Source: Pseudogulbenkiania subflava DSM 22618
GTDB lineage: Bacteria; Pseudomonadota; Gammaproteobacteria; Burkholderiales; Chromobacteriaceae
DNA: 64,000 bases
NCBI RefSeq assembly: GCF_900177275.1
Contig: NZ_FXAG01000019.1
Span: forward strand, 28,315-92,314
Direction of reading: 5' to 3'
Positions within the stretch are counted from its first letter, which is position 1. Each line of letters starts with the position of its first letter. The position numbers were made by a program, and so were the translations under genes. The notes beneath the pieces are model-generated. The model was given only the letters and a program-made list of their open reading frames with translations, made no database searches and was not told the DNA's origin. Positions 50,329 to 59,136 of this stretch are shown piece after piece.

Positions 50329-52461
50329 ATGTTCACTGCGAAAGGACGAAGGGGGCGCACGGCTCTGGCAGCCGCACTGGCCATGGTTCCTCTGCTGGCC
50401 CAGGCCGATAGTACAACGACATTGCCGGACTACCCGTTGGAAGTCTGCGCCTCCGATACATCCCAAAGTGGCGCAGCCGCCGCCGTCACCAACTCCAACA
50501 TTGTGCAGGGGGATAGCACAATGTTTGCCTCCTATTACAACTACAATGCCCTCACTGGTGCACTGCAAGCCTTCAGCATCGACCCCGCTACGGGCGCGAT
50601 TATCGACACCAACACCAACGATGCCATCGTTCCCACTCCGCTATGGACTGCCGCAACCAGTACCTCTCGGACGGTCTACGGCAACCCCAGCGGAACGGCC
50701 ACTCAACTTGCCTCCTCGCTTTGTGATCCGACAGTAACCACAACAAGCAATGGAAATGGTGGCACTCAAACTAGTACCCCCTCTCTATGGCTCACCTATC
50801 TACAAGCATCTACTCAACAAGAATGTTCTAACATCATTAGCAAATTACTCGGTAGCACCTCCACCGTCAGTGGATTACGCAGTTATGCAATTGGCACCAT
50901 CATTCATAGCGAGCCGGTTTATGTTTCTGGGCTGCAACGCCTTTTCCAGCCAGCCAACGATGGAATGCTGCACGCTTTCTATACTGTAACAGGTGGAAGC
51001 GGCCAAAGTGCTACTACCGCTGGTAATGAAGCATGGGCCTACATCCCTAAAGCCTTCTTGGCTAGTGTCGGGCAAACCGAAGCCCCAAAGATTGACACTT
51101 ATGTCCGCAGCACTTATACCACTCACAAATATTGGCTAGACTCTACGCCAGTTATCGAGCCATTCAGCACAAAAACAACGAGCGGCAATCAAACCACCAC
51201 GAACAGTACCTATTACTTGGCCAGCGGTTTTGGTAAAGGGGCGAAAGGCGTTTATTCGATTCAGGTTGGTACCAACCAAACAACCGTAAACAGCAGTAAC
51301 AACAACACCAGCACAACGATAACTTCGCAGCCAACATCTCAATGGACATTCAACTCCACCGAGACCAGCACTGATTCCAACGCTTATGTCGGTTACCTCT
51401 ATGGGCGACCTATTATTACTCAACTTAACGATTCGACCACCTCCCCCACCAAAGTCGCCATCTTTGCGGGAGGCTTCAGCAATACCGACATTGGCTCCGG
51501 CATTAATTGTGTCAACATCAACTACGACTCCAGCATAGCCAATGCTAATCGTTGCAATATCTCGAATTACAGCTATCTATTTGTCATTGACTTATCCACT
51601 GGCTTACCAATCCAACGCTTCAGGGTGGAAGGCAAAGGACTCAACAAACTTGCTGGCTTCGCTGATAGCTATTCCTCGCTCAATCAAATCAAATATGTGT
51701 ATGGCGGCGACCTAGACGGCAACGTCTGGCGTTTCGACCTGACAGGAACTCCCGGCAGTTGGCCCAATCCGCTCAAACTGGCAAGTCTCAGCAAACCTAT
51801 CACAAGCGAGCCTGAACTGGCTGAAATCGATATTAATGGCTCACCGAAACGGTTTGTCTATGTTGGAACGGGGCGCTACCTGACCCCCTCTGATGTTGAC
51901 AGCGGTGACACTGGGGCAATGTATGGCCTGATCGATCGGGTTGATGACAGTGGCTACACAGACGCAAGTGCAACTATCCCGAGCCAGCTGAGTACCATTT
52001 CTCTAGCACAAAGCACGGACACATCCTCCAGCGCCTATACTGGCTCCACCGCCATAAACCCCAATAATGTTTCGACTTATGGTTGGCTGGCGAACCTACC
52101 CACTGGTCAGCGGGTCATCAATGCCCCAGCCTTGGCCAACGGTAAAGTACTGTTTACCGCCAACAAGCCCGCTTCCGCTTGTACAAATGGGACCACCGGC
52201 ATGGAGAGCTGGCTCTATGCCATTGATTACAAAACTGGTTTTCAAACTGCGTATTACACCCTCTCGAATGCCAGCGCCAACAACAACTTCCTGGCCAGCA
52301 GGCCAACCATCGTTAAGCTTTCGACAGGGGAATATAAAGCACTGATCCGTTCCACAGACGGAGACACGATCAAAGTCGACCTTGGAAACCTGCTGTCCAC
52401 CAGCGGCGGCACCGGCAGCACGGTGAAGGGCGTGTTCTGGCGCGAAGTGATCACCCAGTAA
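50329..52461 (+). CDS. pilY1: Type IV pilus tip adhesin/assembly protein PilY1, short form
   Basis: A 710-residue secreted protein with a signal peptide (cut after LLAQA). The C-terminal beta-propeller of PilY1 is recognisable by GTIIHSEPVYV, PANDGMLHAFY, EAWAYIPKAFL, YWLDSTPVIEPF, VYGGDLDGNVWRFDL and FVYVGTGRYL. Usual PilY1 proteins exceed 1000 residues and carry an N-terminal von Willebrand A domain and a clear Ca2+ loop; neither is seen here. The gene has about 50 percent G+C in samples, against over 60 in core genes. It completes the minor-pilin operon. Confidence 0.9.
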   Translation: MFTAKGRRGRTALAAALAMVPLLAQADSTTTLPDYPLEVCASDTSQSGAAAAVTNSNIVQGDSTMFASYYNYNALTGALQAFSIDPATGAIIDTNTNDAIVPTPLWTAATSTSRTVYGNPSGTATQLASSLCDPTVTTTSNGNGGTQTSTPSLWLTYLQASTQQECSNIISKLLGSTSTVSGLRSYAIGTIIHSEPVYVSGLQRLFQPANDGMLHAFYTVTGGSGQSATTAGNEAWAYIPKAFLASVGQTEAPKIDTYVRSTYTTHKYWLDSTPVIEPFSTKTTSGNQTTTNSTYYLASGFGKGAKGVYSIQVGTNQTTVNSSNNNTSTTITSQPTSQWTFNSTETSTDSNAYVGYLYGRPIITQLNDSTTSPTKVAIFAGGFSNTDIGSGINCVNINYDSSIANANRCNISNYSYLFVIDLSTGLPIQRFRVEGKGLNKLAGFADSYSSLNQIKYVYGGDLDGNVWRFDLTGTPGSWPNPLKLASLSKPITSEPELAEIDINGSPKRFVYVGTGRYLTPSDVDSGDTGAMYGLIDRVDDSGYTDASATIPSQLSTISLAQSTDTSSSAYTGSTAINPNNVSTYGWLANLPTGQRVINAPALANGKVLFTANKPASACTNGTTGMESWLYAIDYKTGFQTAYYTLSNASANNNFLASRPTIVKLSTGEYKALIRSTDGDTIKVDLGNLLSTSGGTGSTVKGVFWREVITQ

Positions 52462-52474
52462 GCTGCCTGCTCCC

Positions 52475-52511
52475 ACAAAAAAACCCCGGCCTCATCGACC
52501 GGGTTTTTTGT
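52475..52511 (+). terminator. Terminator of the minor-pilin operon
   Basis: AAAAACCCCGG and CCGGGTTTTTT form a stem with a nine-base loop and a T run. Confidence 0.85.
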
Positions 52512-52526
52512 GCACGCTCGATACTC

Positions 52527-52877
52527 TCAGCCGCGACTGGCGATGATCTTGATCTCAACTTTCCAGGCAGGATTGGCGAGCTTGGCCTCTACCGTGGCAC
52601 GTGCCGGTACGTGGCCTTCGGCCACCCAGGCGTCCCAGGCCTTGTTCATGGCATCGTAGTCGGCCAGCGAAGCGAGGAAAATGGTGGCATCGACAATCTT
52701 GGTCTTGTCCGAACCCAGTTCGGCCAGCAGCGTGTCGATCTGGCCCAGCACGTTGGCCGTCTGCTCGCGCGCGTCGGCGTCGGTGTTTTCCGGCACTTGG
52801 CCGGCCAGGAAAATCATGCCGTTGACGACGGCCGCCTCGGCCAGCCGCTTGCCCGGTTTGTGACGATAGATGGTCAT
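52527..52877 (-). CDS. RidA-family (YjgF/YER057c) protein
   Basis: A 116-residue member of the reactive imine deaminase superfamily. Landmarks are AAVVNGMIFLAGQVPENTD, QTANVLGQIDTLLAELGSDKT and the C-terminal segment VPARATVEAKLANPAWKVEI. The Arg of the PxRxxV loop, needed for imine/enamine hydrolysis in RidA, is kept (ARATVE). Many RidA paralogues have other substrates, so it is named only to family. Confidence 0.92.
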   Translation of the reverse strand: MTIYRHKPGKRLAEAAVVNGMIFLAGQVPENTDADAREQTANVLGQIDTLLAELGSDKTKIVDATIFLASLADYDAMNKAWDAWVAEGHVPARATVEAKLANPAWKVEIKIIASRG

Positions 52878-52936
52878 GGCACTCCTTAAATAAACAGTGG
52901 AATTCGCACACGGGCTCCCCCTTGGAGCCCGACAAT

Positions 52937-52968
52937 AAAAAACGGCGGGAGTGCGTCCCGCCGTCGTG
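52937..52968 (-). terminator. Terminator of the desaturase gene
   Basis: On the minus strand ACGGCGGGA and TCCCGCCGT pair around CGCAC and are followed by a TTTTTT run. A second hairpin, CGGGCTCC / GGAGCCCG, lies at about 52912-52931. Confidence 0.9.
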
Positions 52969-53003
52969 CAGTGTATCAGAACCCGTTCTGGGTCAATGCC
53001 TGA

Positions 53004-54170
53004 TCAGGCAATGGACACCCGGCGCAGGCGCTGGGCATAGGTCTTGAGCGCTTCGATGCCGCTGGCCTCGGCACGAGCACACCACTCCTGCAGCTCTTTC
53101 AGCAGCTGCTCGCGCGTCAGGCTGGAGCGCTCCCACAGCCGGGACAGCTCCTGACGCATGGAGTAGATGGTCTGTAGCACATGGCTCTTTTCCAGCAGTT
53201 CCGCCAGCTGCTTGCGCTCTTCCTCCGGCGTGTCCTTGGCCTCCTGCTTGAGCCAGGTCTTCATCTTGCCGGCCAGATTACCCTGGCCCAGTTTTTCTAT
53301 CTCGCTGCGATAGACACCCTTCAGTTCGCGCGCATAGCGGGCCGCCAAAGCGTAGCGGTTAGCAACCACCGCCTGCAGATGTTCGACATCCAGGTGCGGA
53401 CGCGACGGGTCTTCGGCCAACCTGGGCGCTACCTTGCGGACTTTCGCCAGCCCCAGCATTTCCAGGATGCGGATATACATCCAGCCGATGTCGAACTCGT
53501 ACCATTTGTAGGAGAGCTTGGCCGAGGTGCCGAAAGTGTGGTGGTTATTGTGCAGCTCTTCGCCACCGATCAGAATGCCCCAAGGCAGGATATTGGTGGA
53601 GGCGTCTTCGTTCTCGAAGTTGCGATAGCCCCAGTAGTGGCCGATGCCGTTGATGATGCCGGCCGCGGTCAGCGGAATCCAGATCATCTGCACCGCCCAG
53701 ATGGTCAGCCCGATTGGGCCGAACAGCACGAGATCGATCGCCATCATCAGGATGATGCCCTTGGCGCTGTGACGAGTGTAGACGTTGCGCTCGAGCCAGT
53801 CGTCGGGGGTACCATGGCCGAATTTTTCCATGGTGCTACGGTCTTTGCAGGCGACACGATAGAGTTCGGCGCCTTCGAAGAATACTTTCTTGATGCCCAG
53901 CACTTGCGGGCTGTGCGGGTCTTCGGCGGTTTCGCAGCGGGCGTGGTGCTTGCGGTGCACCGAAGCCCACTCCTTGGTCACCATGCCGGTGGTCAGCCAG
54001 AGCCAGAAACGGAAGAAATGGCTTGGAACAGGATGCAGGTCCAGGGCGCGGTGAGCCTGATGGCGATGCAGGAAGATGGTCACCGAGGCGATGGTAATGT
54101 GCGTCAGCACCAGGGCGACGGCAACATATCCCCACCACGGCAAGTCAATCAAACCATTAATCCATTCCAT
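53004..54170 (-). CDS. Acyl-CoA / acyl-lipid fatty-acid desaturase
   Basis: A 388-residue integral membrane desaturase with the three His boxes: HRHQAH (about 36-41), HRKHHA (about 72-77) and HNNHH (about 210-214), separated by hydrophobic pairs. These bind the di-iron centre. Related enzymes introduce a delta-9 double bond and adjust membrane fluidity. The C-terminal 130 residues form an extra helical, charged part. The ATG at 54170 is preferred to a GTG at 54182 because the GAGG site fits it better. Confidence 0.92.
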   Translation of the reverse strand: MEWINGLIDLPWWGYVAVALVLTHITIASVTIFLHRHQAHRALDLHPVPSHFFRFWLWLTTGMVTKEWASVHRKHHARCETAEDPHSPQVLGIKKVFFEGAELYRVACKDRSTMEKFGHGTPDDWLERNVYTRHSAKGIILMMAIDLVLFGPIGLTIWAVQMIWIPLTAAGIINGIGHYWGYRNFENEDASTNILPWGILIGGEELHNNHHTFGTSAKLSYKWYEFDIGWMYIRILEMLGLAKVRKVAPRLAEDPSRPHLDVEHLQAVVANRYALAARYARELKGVYRSEIEKLGQGNLAGKMKTWLKQEAKDTPEEERKQLAELLEKSHVLQTIYSMRQELSRLWERSSLTREQLLKELQEWCARAEASGIEALKTYAQRLRRVSIA

Positions 54171-54305
54171 TAAATCGCACACCTCATCAGGGATAAAGTC
54201 TCATTGTAATAAATAGTTAGCGCAATGTCAGACTCTTTCTTCGCCGATGTGTTCCCCTAGCGCTCTGGTGTAACATATGATGTCTTTTTACACTTTCAGA
54301 AGCCG

Positions 54306-55889
54306 ATGCTTGTGCCGCAAAAAAAACGTCTGATCATTGCAGGTGGAGTACTGGGTGGCCTGTTCGTCCTGTACGGCGGGGCCGCCTACTGGGCTGGCCT
54401 CAAGGCCGAGGATACGCTGGCCGAACAACACCGCATGCTGGCGGAGTTTCCTCTGTTCAAGGTGAAGTCCCACAGCTATGAACGAGGCTGGTTCTCGTCC
54501 ACCGAGACCACCGAGCTCACTTTCAACCGCCGCCTGTCGGGGCCGTACGAAGCCATGCTGCCGGACAACCTGCGTCCCCTGCTCGGCTCGACCATCCGCT
54601 TTACCCATCACGTCAAGCACGGCCCGCTGCCAGGCATCGGCAGCTTCGACTTCCGCCCGGCGCGCGCCCTGGTATCGACCGAGTTCGCCATGAGCGACGC
54701 CACCCGCAAGACGCTATCGCGGTTCTTCGGCGACAAGGACCCCATCACCGTCACCAACCGCCTGGGCTTCGGCGGCGGCGGCCTGCTGGAGGTCAACATC
54801 CCTTCGTTCGACTACGACGAAGCGCTGTCCGGGGTGAAGGTCAAGTGGAAGGGCTTCGACCTCAAGGTCGATTACGCCTCCGGCTACAAGGAATACAAGA
54901 CCGAGGCTCTCTCGCCCGGGTTCCTGCTCGAAGCGTCGACCAAGGGCTCGCTGGCCTTCGACGGAGTCAAGTACCTGTCCGACGTGCGTCCGGGCAACAG
55001 CGGCATCAAGCTTGGCACCAGCGAGCTGACGGTAGGCAACGTCCAGCTCAACTGGAAGGAAAGCGTTCCGTATAACCTCAAGCTCAACGAGCTGGTCTAC
55101 GTGTTGACGCGCATTCGCGTCGGCGAGTTCATCAACCCGTCCGGCGAATTCCGCCCGTCCAACGTAGGACTGAAAGACCTGCGTTACCAGATGGTGACCA
55201 GCGAGCAGGACCAATTCGTCAATACGCGCGGCAAGTTCGATTTCGCCAGCTTCAACCTCAACGACAAACAGTATGGCCCGATGAAGCTCGACGTGTCGGC
55301 CAACCATCTGCATGGCCCGACCTTGCTCAAGCTCGATCAGGAGATCGGCAAGATTCCGTTCGAAGGGGTTGACCCGACCATTCTGCGCCAGCGCTACGTG
55401 AATGCCATCAAGACCTACGGCGTACCGCTGCTGGAAAACAACCCGCGCCTGGTGGTCAACGAGTTCTCGCTGCGCATGCCGAGCGGCGAAGCGCGGCTCA
55501 AGGGTAACCTGACGCTCACCGGCTTCCAGAAGACCGACCTGCAAAACCCGCTGACCTTCCTCAAACGCTTCGAGGCCGAGGCCAGCGTCAACCTGCCGCG
55601 CCAGACCCTGGAAGATCTGGTGGTGGCGCAGGCGCGCAACCTGTTCACCGTCGACGCTTCGGCGGAAGACCAGCCGAACCTGAAAGAAGTCGACGATCTG
55701 GCGCGCAGCCTGCTCGACAGCCAGCTGGCGCAATGGACCGAGCAGGGCTATCTGAAACAGCAGAACGGTCAGATTTCCACCGATCTGGAATACAAGCATG
55801 GCGTGATGACCATCAATCACAAGAAGGTCGATCTGCCATGGGAAGAGAGCGACGCCCCGGACGCCACACCGGCCAGCACCGGCAGCTGA
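54306..55889 (+). CDS. YdgA-like protein (DUF945)
   Basis: A 527-residue protein with one N-terminal membrane helix (IIAGGVLGGLFVLYGGAAYW) and a large periplasmic part. It follows the family pattern: SYERGWFSSTETTELTFNRR, then beta-rich repeats like those of E. coli YdgA. The function is unclear; the single-pass anchor suggests an envelope role. It stands alone, divergent from the desaturase gene. Confidence 0.88.
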   Translation: MLVPQKKRLIIAGGVLGGLFVLYGGAAYWAGLKAEDTLAEQHRMLAEFPLFKVKSHSYERGWFSSTETTELTFNRRLSGPYEAMLPDNLRPLLGSTIRFTHHVKHGPLPGIGSFDFRPARALVSTEFAMSDATRKTLSRFFGDKDPITVTNRLGFGGGGLLEVNIPSFDYDEALSGVKVKWKGFDLKVDYASGYKEYKTEALSPGFLLEASTKGSLAFDGVKYLSDVRPGNSGIKLGTSELTVGNVQLNWKESVPYNLKLNELVYVLTRIRVGEFINPSGEFRPSNVGLKDLRYQMVTSEQDQFVNTRGKFDFASFNLNDKQYGPMKLDVSANHLHGPTLLKLDQEIGKIPFEGVDPTILRQRYVNAIKTYGVPLLENNPRLVVNEFSLRMPSGEARLKGNLTLTGFQKTDLQNPLTFLKRFEAEASVNLPRQTLEDLVVAQARNLFTVDASAEDQPNLKEVDDLARSLLDSQLAQWTEQGYLKQQNGQISTDLEYKHGVMTINHKKVDLPWEESDAPDATPASTGS

Positions 55890-55902
55890 TCGCCACAAAC
55901 CA

Positions 55903-55926
55903 ACAAGGGGGCCTAGGCCCCCTTGT
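55903..55926. terminator. Bidirectional hairpin between ydgA-like gene and bfr
   Basis: ACAAGGGGGCC and GGCCCCCTTGT form a near-perfect palindrome around TA. Confidence 0.75.
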
Positions 55927-55948
55927 TCCATTACGGTCTTGCGACCGC

Positions 55949-56419
55949 TCAGTCTTCCATCTGGCTTTGCAGATAATTCTGCAGGCCGACCTTCTCGATC
56001 AGGCCCAACTGGGTTTCCAGCCAGTCGACGTGCTCTTCTTCGCCTTCCAGGATGTCTTCGAGCAGATCGCGGGTGACGTAGTCGCTGACGCTCTCGCAAT
56101 GGGTAATGGCTTCGCGTAGCAGCGGCAGCGCCTCCAGCTCCAGCTTGAGGTCGAGTTCGAGCATTTCCTGCGGTTTTTCACCGATGTACAGCTTGCCCAG
56201 ATCCTGCAGATTGGGCAGGCCTTCGAGGAACAGGATGCGCTCGATCAGCCGGTCGGCATGCTTCATCTCGTCGATGGATTCGTGATACTCATGCTCGTTG
56301 AGCTTTTTCAGACCCCAGTTCTTGTACATGCGGGCATGCAGGAAGTACTGGTTGATGGCGGTGAGTTCGTTCTTGAGGATTTGATTGAGGAATTTTAGGA
56401 CTTTTTTATCGCCTTGCAT
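55949..56419 (-). CDS. bfr: Bacterioferritin
   Basis: A 156-residue heme-containing iron-storage protein. Di-iron residues Glu18 ([12 protein letters not shown]), Glu51 and His54 in [16 protein letters not shown], and Glu94, Glu127 and His130 ([15 protein letters not shown]) are in place; Met52 is the heme ligand. It forms a 24-subunit shell. CAGGAG precedes the ATG. bfd lies just upstream on the same strand. Confidence 0.97.
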   Translation of the reverse strand: MQGDKKVLKFLNQILKNELTAINQYFLHARMYKNWGLKKLNEHEYHESIDEMKHADRLIERILFLEGLPNLQDLGKLYIGEKPQEMLELDLKLELEALPLLREAITHCESVSDYVTRDLLEDILEGEEEHVDWLETQLGLIEKVGLQNYLQSQMED

Positions 56420-56523
56420 GACAAGCTCCTGTGCGCATATCTTGAAATTATTGCACACGGGTTTACCAGCGCAAGGCCGGGTGATGTGACTTGCGGTGAA
56501 GTTTGCGCCGGAGGCAGCGCGGC

Positions 56524-56730
56524 TCAGGCGACTTCGCGAAAGGGCGAGTGGGCTTCGGCGGTGAGCTCGGTCAGGGTGTCTTTGATCAGCTGGTGGGCAC
56601 AGCTGGCGCAACGGCCGCAGTCGGTCGCGACGCCCAGTTGCTGAGCGACGTCACGCAGGCGGGTTGCCCCGTCCATGACGGCATCGCGAATCTGCGTATC
56701 GGTCACACCATGACAAAGACAAACGTACAT
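56524..56730 (-). CDS. bfd: Bacterioferritin-associated ferredoxin
   Basis: A 68-residue [2Fe-2S] protein beginning [18 protein letters not shown]. The four ligands are CLC and CGRCASC, in the Bfd spacing. It reduces bacterioferritin heme to release iron. The ATG at 56730 matches the family start. A Fur-like site stands upstream, in line with induction during iron starvation in other bacteria. Confidence 0.95.
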   Translation of the reverse strand: MYVCLCHGVTDTQIRDAVMDGATRLRDVAQQLGVATDCGRCASCAHQLIKDTLTELTAEAHSPFREVA

Positions 56731-56751
56731 GTTTTCACCCAGCACGTATAA

Positions 56752-56779
56752 ATGTGAATTATTATCATTATGAGAATAA
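56752..56779. promoter_or_regulatory. Fur-like box between bfd and the NUDIX gene
   Basis: On the minus strand the run CTCATAATGATAATAATTC matches the hexamer pattern of Fur sites (NATAAT GATAAT). It lies 22-50 bases before the bfd start and 35 bases before the divergent NUDIX start. Fur control of bfd is likely; control of the NUDIX gene is possible. Confidence 0.7.
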
Positions 56780-56813
56780 ACAAGAACCATTGTCAACTGG
56801 AACCGACCACCCC

Positions 56814-57278
56814 ATGAGAATCTGGAAACCAAATGTCACCGTGGCCGCCGTCATCGAGCGCGAAGGCCGCTTCCTGATGGTGGAAGAAGACACCCCCGAA
56901 GGACTGCGCCTGAACCAGCCGGCTGGCCACCTGGAACATGGCGAAACACTGTTCGAGGCGGTGCGCCGCGAAGTGCTGGAAGAAACGGCGTGGCATTTCG
57001 AACCGGAAGCGCTGGTGGGCATCTACCTGGCTGACAAGCCGGGCAGCGATATCACCTACCTGCGTTTCACCTTCTGCGGCCGGGCCTTGCGCGAAGAGAC
57101 GGAGCGCCGCCTGGACGATGGCATCGTCGCCGCCCCCTGGCTCACCGCGGCGGAAATCCGTGCCCGTACCCGCCAGCATCGCAGCCCGGCCGTGGCGCTG
57201 AGCCTGGAGGACTGGCTAGCCGGCCAGCGCCTGCCGCTGGCGGTGATCCAGCACCTCAGCAACCGGGACAAGACATGA
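56814..57278 (+). CDS. nudJ: NUDIX hydrolase, NudJ-like
   Basis: A 154-residue protein with the NUDIX box GHLEHGETLFEAVRREVLEE. The N-terminus WKPNVTVAAVIEREGRFLMV matches NudJ, a phosphatase for thiamine pyrophosphate precursor HMP-PP and nucleotide diphosphates. The ATG at 56814 fits the family. It overlaps the next gene by four bases (ATGA), so these genes and mnmA appear to form one operon, as in many betaproteobacteria. Confidence 0.9.
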   Translation: MRIWKPNVTVAAVIEREGRFLMVEEDTPEGLRLNQPAGHLEHGETLFEAVRREVLEETAWHFEPEALVGIYLADKPGSDITYLRFTFCGRALREETERRLDDGIVAAPWLTAAEIRARTRQHRSPAVALSLEDWLAGQRLPLAVIQHLSNRDKT

Positions 57279-57808
57279 AGTGGTGGCTCTGGCTCGGAGT
57301 GCTGGCCGTCAGCGACGCCCATGCGGACGCCCTCCCCCTCTGTTACCATTATGGCTGCAAACGTGAGGCCCACTTCGAGGTCGGCGCCGATGACAAGCAG
57401 CGGCTGGCCCGTCTGCTGTCCAACGACGCCACGGCCGAGGCCGAGCGCGCCGCCATCAAAGCCGCGGTGCGGGAGTTGTACTTGATGGCTGGGCGTAGCA
57501 CCCCCATCTGGCAGGACAAGGGAGGCAACTTCCCGGACGGTACCGCCGATGGACGCATGGATTGCGTGGATCACAGCCGCAACGTCACCACCTTCCTGAA
57601 TTATCTGCAGGAGCAGGGATGGCTGCGGTTTCATACTGTCGGCAAGCCGGTGTGGCGTGCGCCATCGATCCTCGACCTGCATTACACCGCCGTGTTGCAC
57701 GACGGTGGCAACGGTGAGGATTGGGCCGTGGACAGTTGGTTCAAGGATTTCGGGGCACCGCCGGAGGTGGTGCCCCTCGCTATTTGGAAAGAAGGATATT
57801 CCCCGTGA
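57275..57808 (+). CDS. Predicted transglutaminase-like periplasmic protein
   Basis: A 177-residue uncharacterised protein. The first 18 residues ([17 protein letters not shown]) look like a signal peptide. A possible Cys-His-Asp triad is visible: Cys97 in [16 protein letters not shown], His136 in [11 protein letters not shown], and Asp153 in [11 protein letters not shown], with the Cys at the start of a helix, as in transglutaminase-like folds. Two more Cys (LCYHYGC) occur near the mature N-terminus. It overlaps nudJ by four bases and mnmA by four bases, so it is coupled to both. The function is unknown. Confidence 0.85.
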   Translation: MKWWLWLGVLAVSDAHADALPLCYHYGCKREAHFEVGADDKQRLARLLSNDATAEAERAAIKAAVRELYLMAGRSTPIWQDKGGNFPDGTADGRMDCVDHSRNVTTFLNYLQEQGWLRFHTVGKPVWRAPSILDLHYTAVLHDGGNGEDWAVDSWFKDFGAPPEVVPLAIWKEGYSP

Positions 57809-58881
57809 CGGGTAAGAAACGCATTGTCGTCGGCATGTCCGGCGGCGTGGATTCGTCGGTCACCGCCTGGCTCTTGAAGCAGCAGGGCCACGAGGTGATC
57901 GGCGTGTTCATGCAGAACTGGGAAGACGACAACGACGACGAATACTGCTCGATCAAGCAGGATGCACTGGACGCGATGAGCGTGGCCGACATCGTCGGCA
58001 TCGACATGGAGATCGTCAACTTCGCCAAGGAATACAAGGACCGCGTGTTCTCGTACTTCCTCAAGGAGTACTCGGCCGGCCGCACGCCCAACCCGGACGT
58101 GCTGTGCAACGCCGAGATCAAGTTCAAGGCCTTCCTCGACTACGCCATGGCGCTGGGGGCGGATTGCATCGCCACCGGCCACTACGCGCGCAAGGCGGAG
58201 CACGACGGCAAACACTACCTGCTGAAGGCGGTGGATCACACCAAGGACCAGAGTTACTTCCTGTATCGGCTCAACCAGGCGCAGTTGTCAAAGGCGATGT
58301 TCCCGCTGGGCGACATCCGCAAAACCGAGGTGCGCCAGCTGGCCGAACAGGCCGGTTTGCCGACGGCGGCCAAGAAGGACAGCACCGGCATCTGCTTCAT
58401 CGGCGAGCGGCCGTTCCGCGAGTTCCTGCAGCGCTACCTGCCGACCCAGCCGGGCGACATGGTAACGCCGGAGGGCAAGCGCGTGGGCCAGCACGAGGGA
58501 CTGATGTACTACACGCTGGGCCAGCGCAAAGGGTTGAACATCGGCGGCGCCAAAGACGGCAGCGGCGAGCCGTGGTTCGTGGCTGGCAAGGACATCCCAG
58601 GCAACCGCCTGATCGTGGTGCAAGGGCACGACCACCCCTTGCTGCTGAAGAGCACGCTGGCGATGGGCGATTTGTCGTGGACGCTGGACGAGGCACCGGC
58701 AGCCGGCGACTACGCTGCCAAGAACCGCTACCGCATGGCCGACGCAGCCTGTTCGCTGTCGCCGGTGGTGGATGGCCAGGCCACCCTCACCTTCCGCGAC
58801 AAGCAGTGGGCGGTGACGCCGGGCCAGTCGGCGGTGCTGTACGATGGGGATGTGTGTCTCGGCGGCGGCATCATCCGCTGA
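57805..58881 (+). CDS. mnmA: tRNA-specific 2-thiouridylase
   Basis: A 358-residue enzyme that thiolates U34 of tRNA-Lys, Glu and Gln. The PP-loop [15 protein letters not shown], the catalytic [12 protein letters not shown]ys and the second Cys in [12 protein letters not shown] are present. The start is GTG at 57805, following GAAGGA and overlapping the upstream stop (GTGA). A family A palindromic element begins at its stop codon. Confidence 0.97.
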   Translation: MTGKKRIVVGMSGGVDSSVTAWLLKQQGHEVIGVFMQNWEDDNDDEYCSIKQDALDAMSVADIVGIDMEIVNFAKEYKDRVFSYFLKEYSAGRTPNPDVLCNAEIKFKAFLDYAMALGADCIATGHYARKAEHDGKHYLLKAVDHTKDQSYFLYRLNQAQLSKAMFPLGDIRKTEVRQLAEQAGLPTAAKKDSTGICFIGERPFREFLQRYLPTQPGDMVTPEGKRVGQHEGLMYYTLGQRKGLNIGGAKDGSGEPWFVAGKDIPGNRLIVVQGHDHPLLLKSTLAMGDLSWTLDEAPAAGDYAAKNRYRMADAACSLSPVVDGQATLTFRDKQWAVTPGQSAVLYDGDVCLGGGIIR

Positions 58882-59004
58882 GAGCAGGCGAATAAATCTG
58901 CTGCGCCCCTCAAGGCAGCCTCTGCGATGCTCGCCGTACCATTTGTACGGCTGCGCTTCTCAAGCCTGCCTTGAGGCGCTCGCGACGATTTCTTCACCCG
59001 CTCT
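58881..59004. repeat. Intergenic palindromic element, family A copy 2
   Basis: A 124-bp element with ends AGAGCAGGCGAATAAATC and GATTTCTTCACCCGCTCT. The centre repeats GCCGTAC-CATTT-GTACGGC. Arms carry CCTCAAGGCAG on one side and CTGCCTTGAGG on the other. About half the bases match copy 1 at 8795 in order. A fragment like a family B end (GCGACGGATCCTGAAC) follows at about 59038. Confidence 0.7.
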
Positions 59005-59101
59005 GCCCTCACCTTGCCACTCAATCCAACGGCCACTCGCGACGGATCCTGAACCCGTTCTGAGCCCCACTCTCTCCTCTATCAATACGACTATCAACAC
59101 G

Positions 59102-59125
59102 ACGGCCGCTCACAGCGGCCGTTTC
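59102..59125 (-). terminator. Hairpin behind the LysR gene
   Basis: ACGGCCGCT and AGCGGCCGT pair around CAC. T-rich sequence follows on the plus strand; on the minus strand the LysR gene ends 12 bases before it. Confidence 0.5.
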
Positions 59126-59136
59126 CTTTTCGTGGC

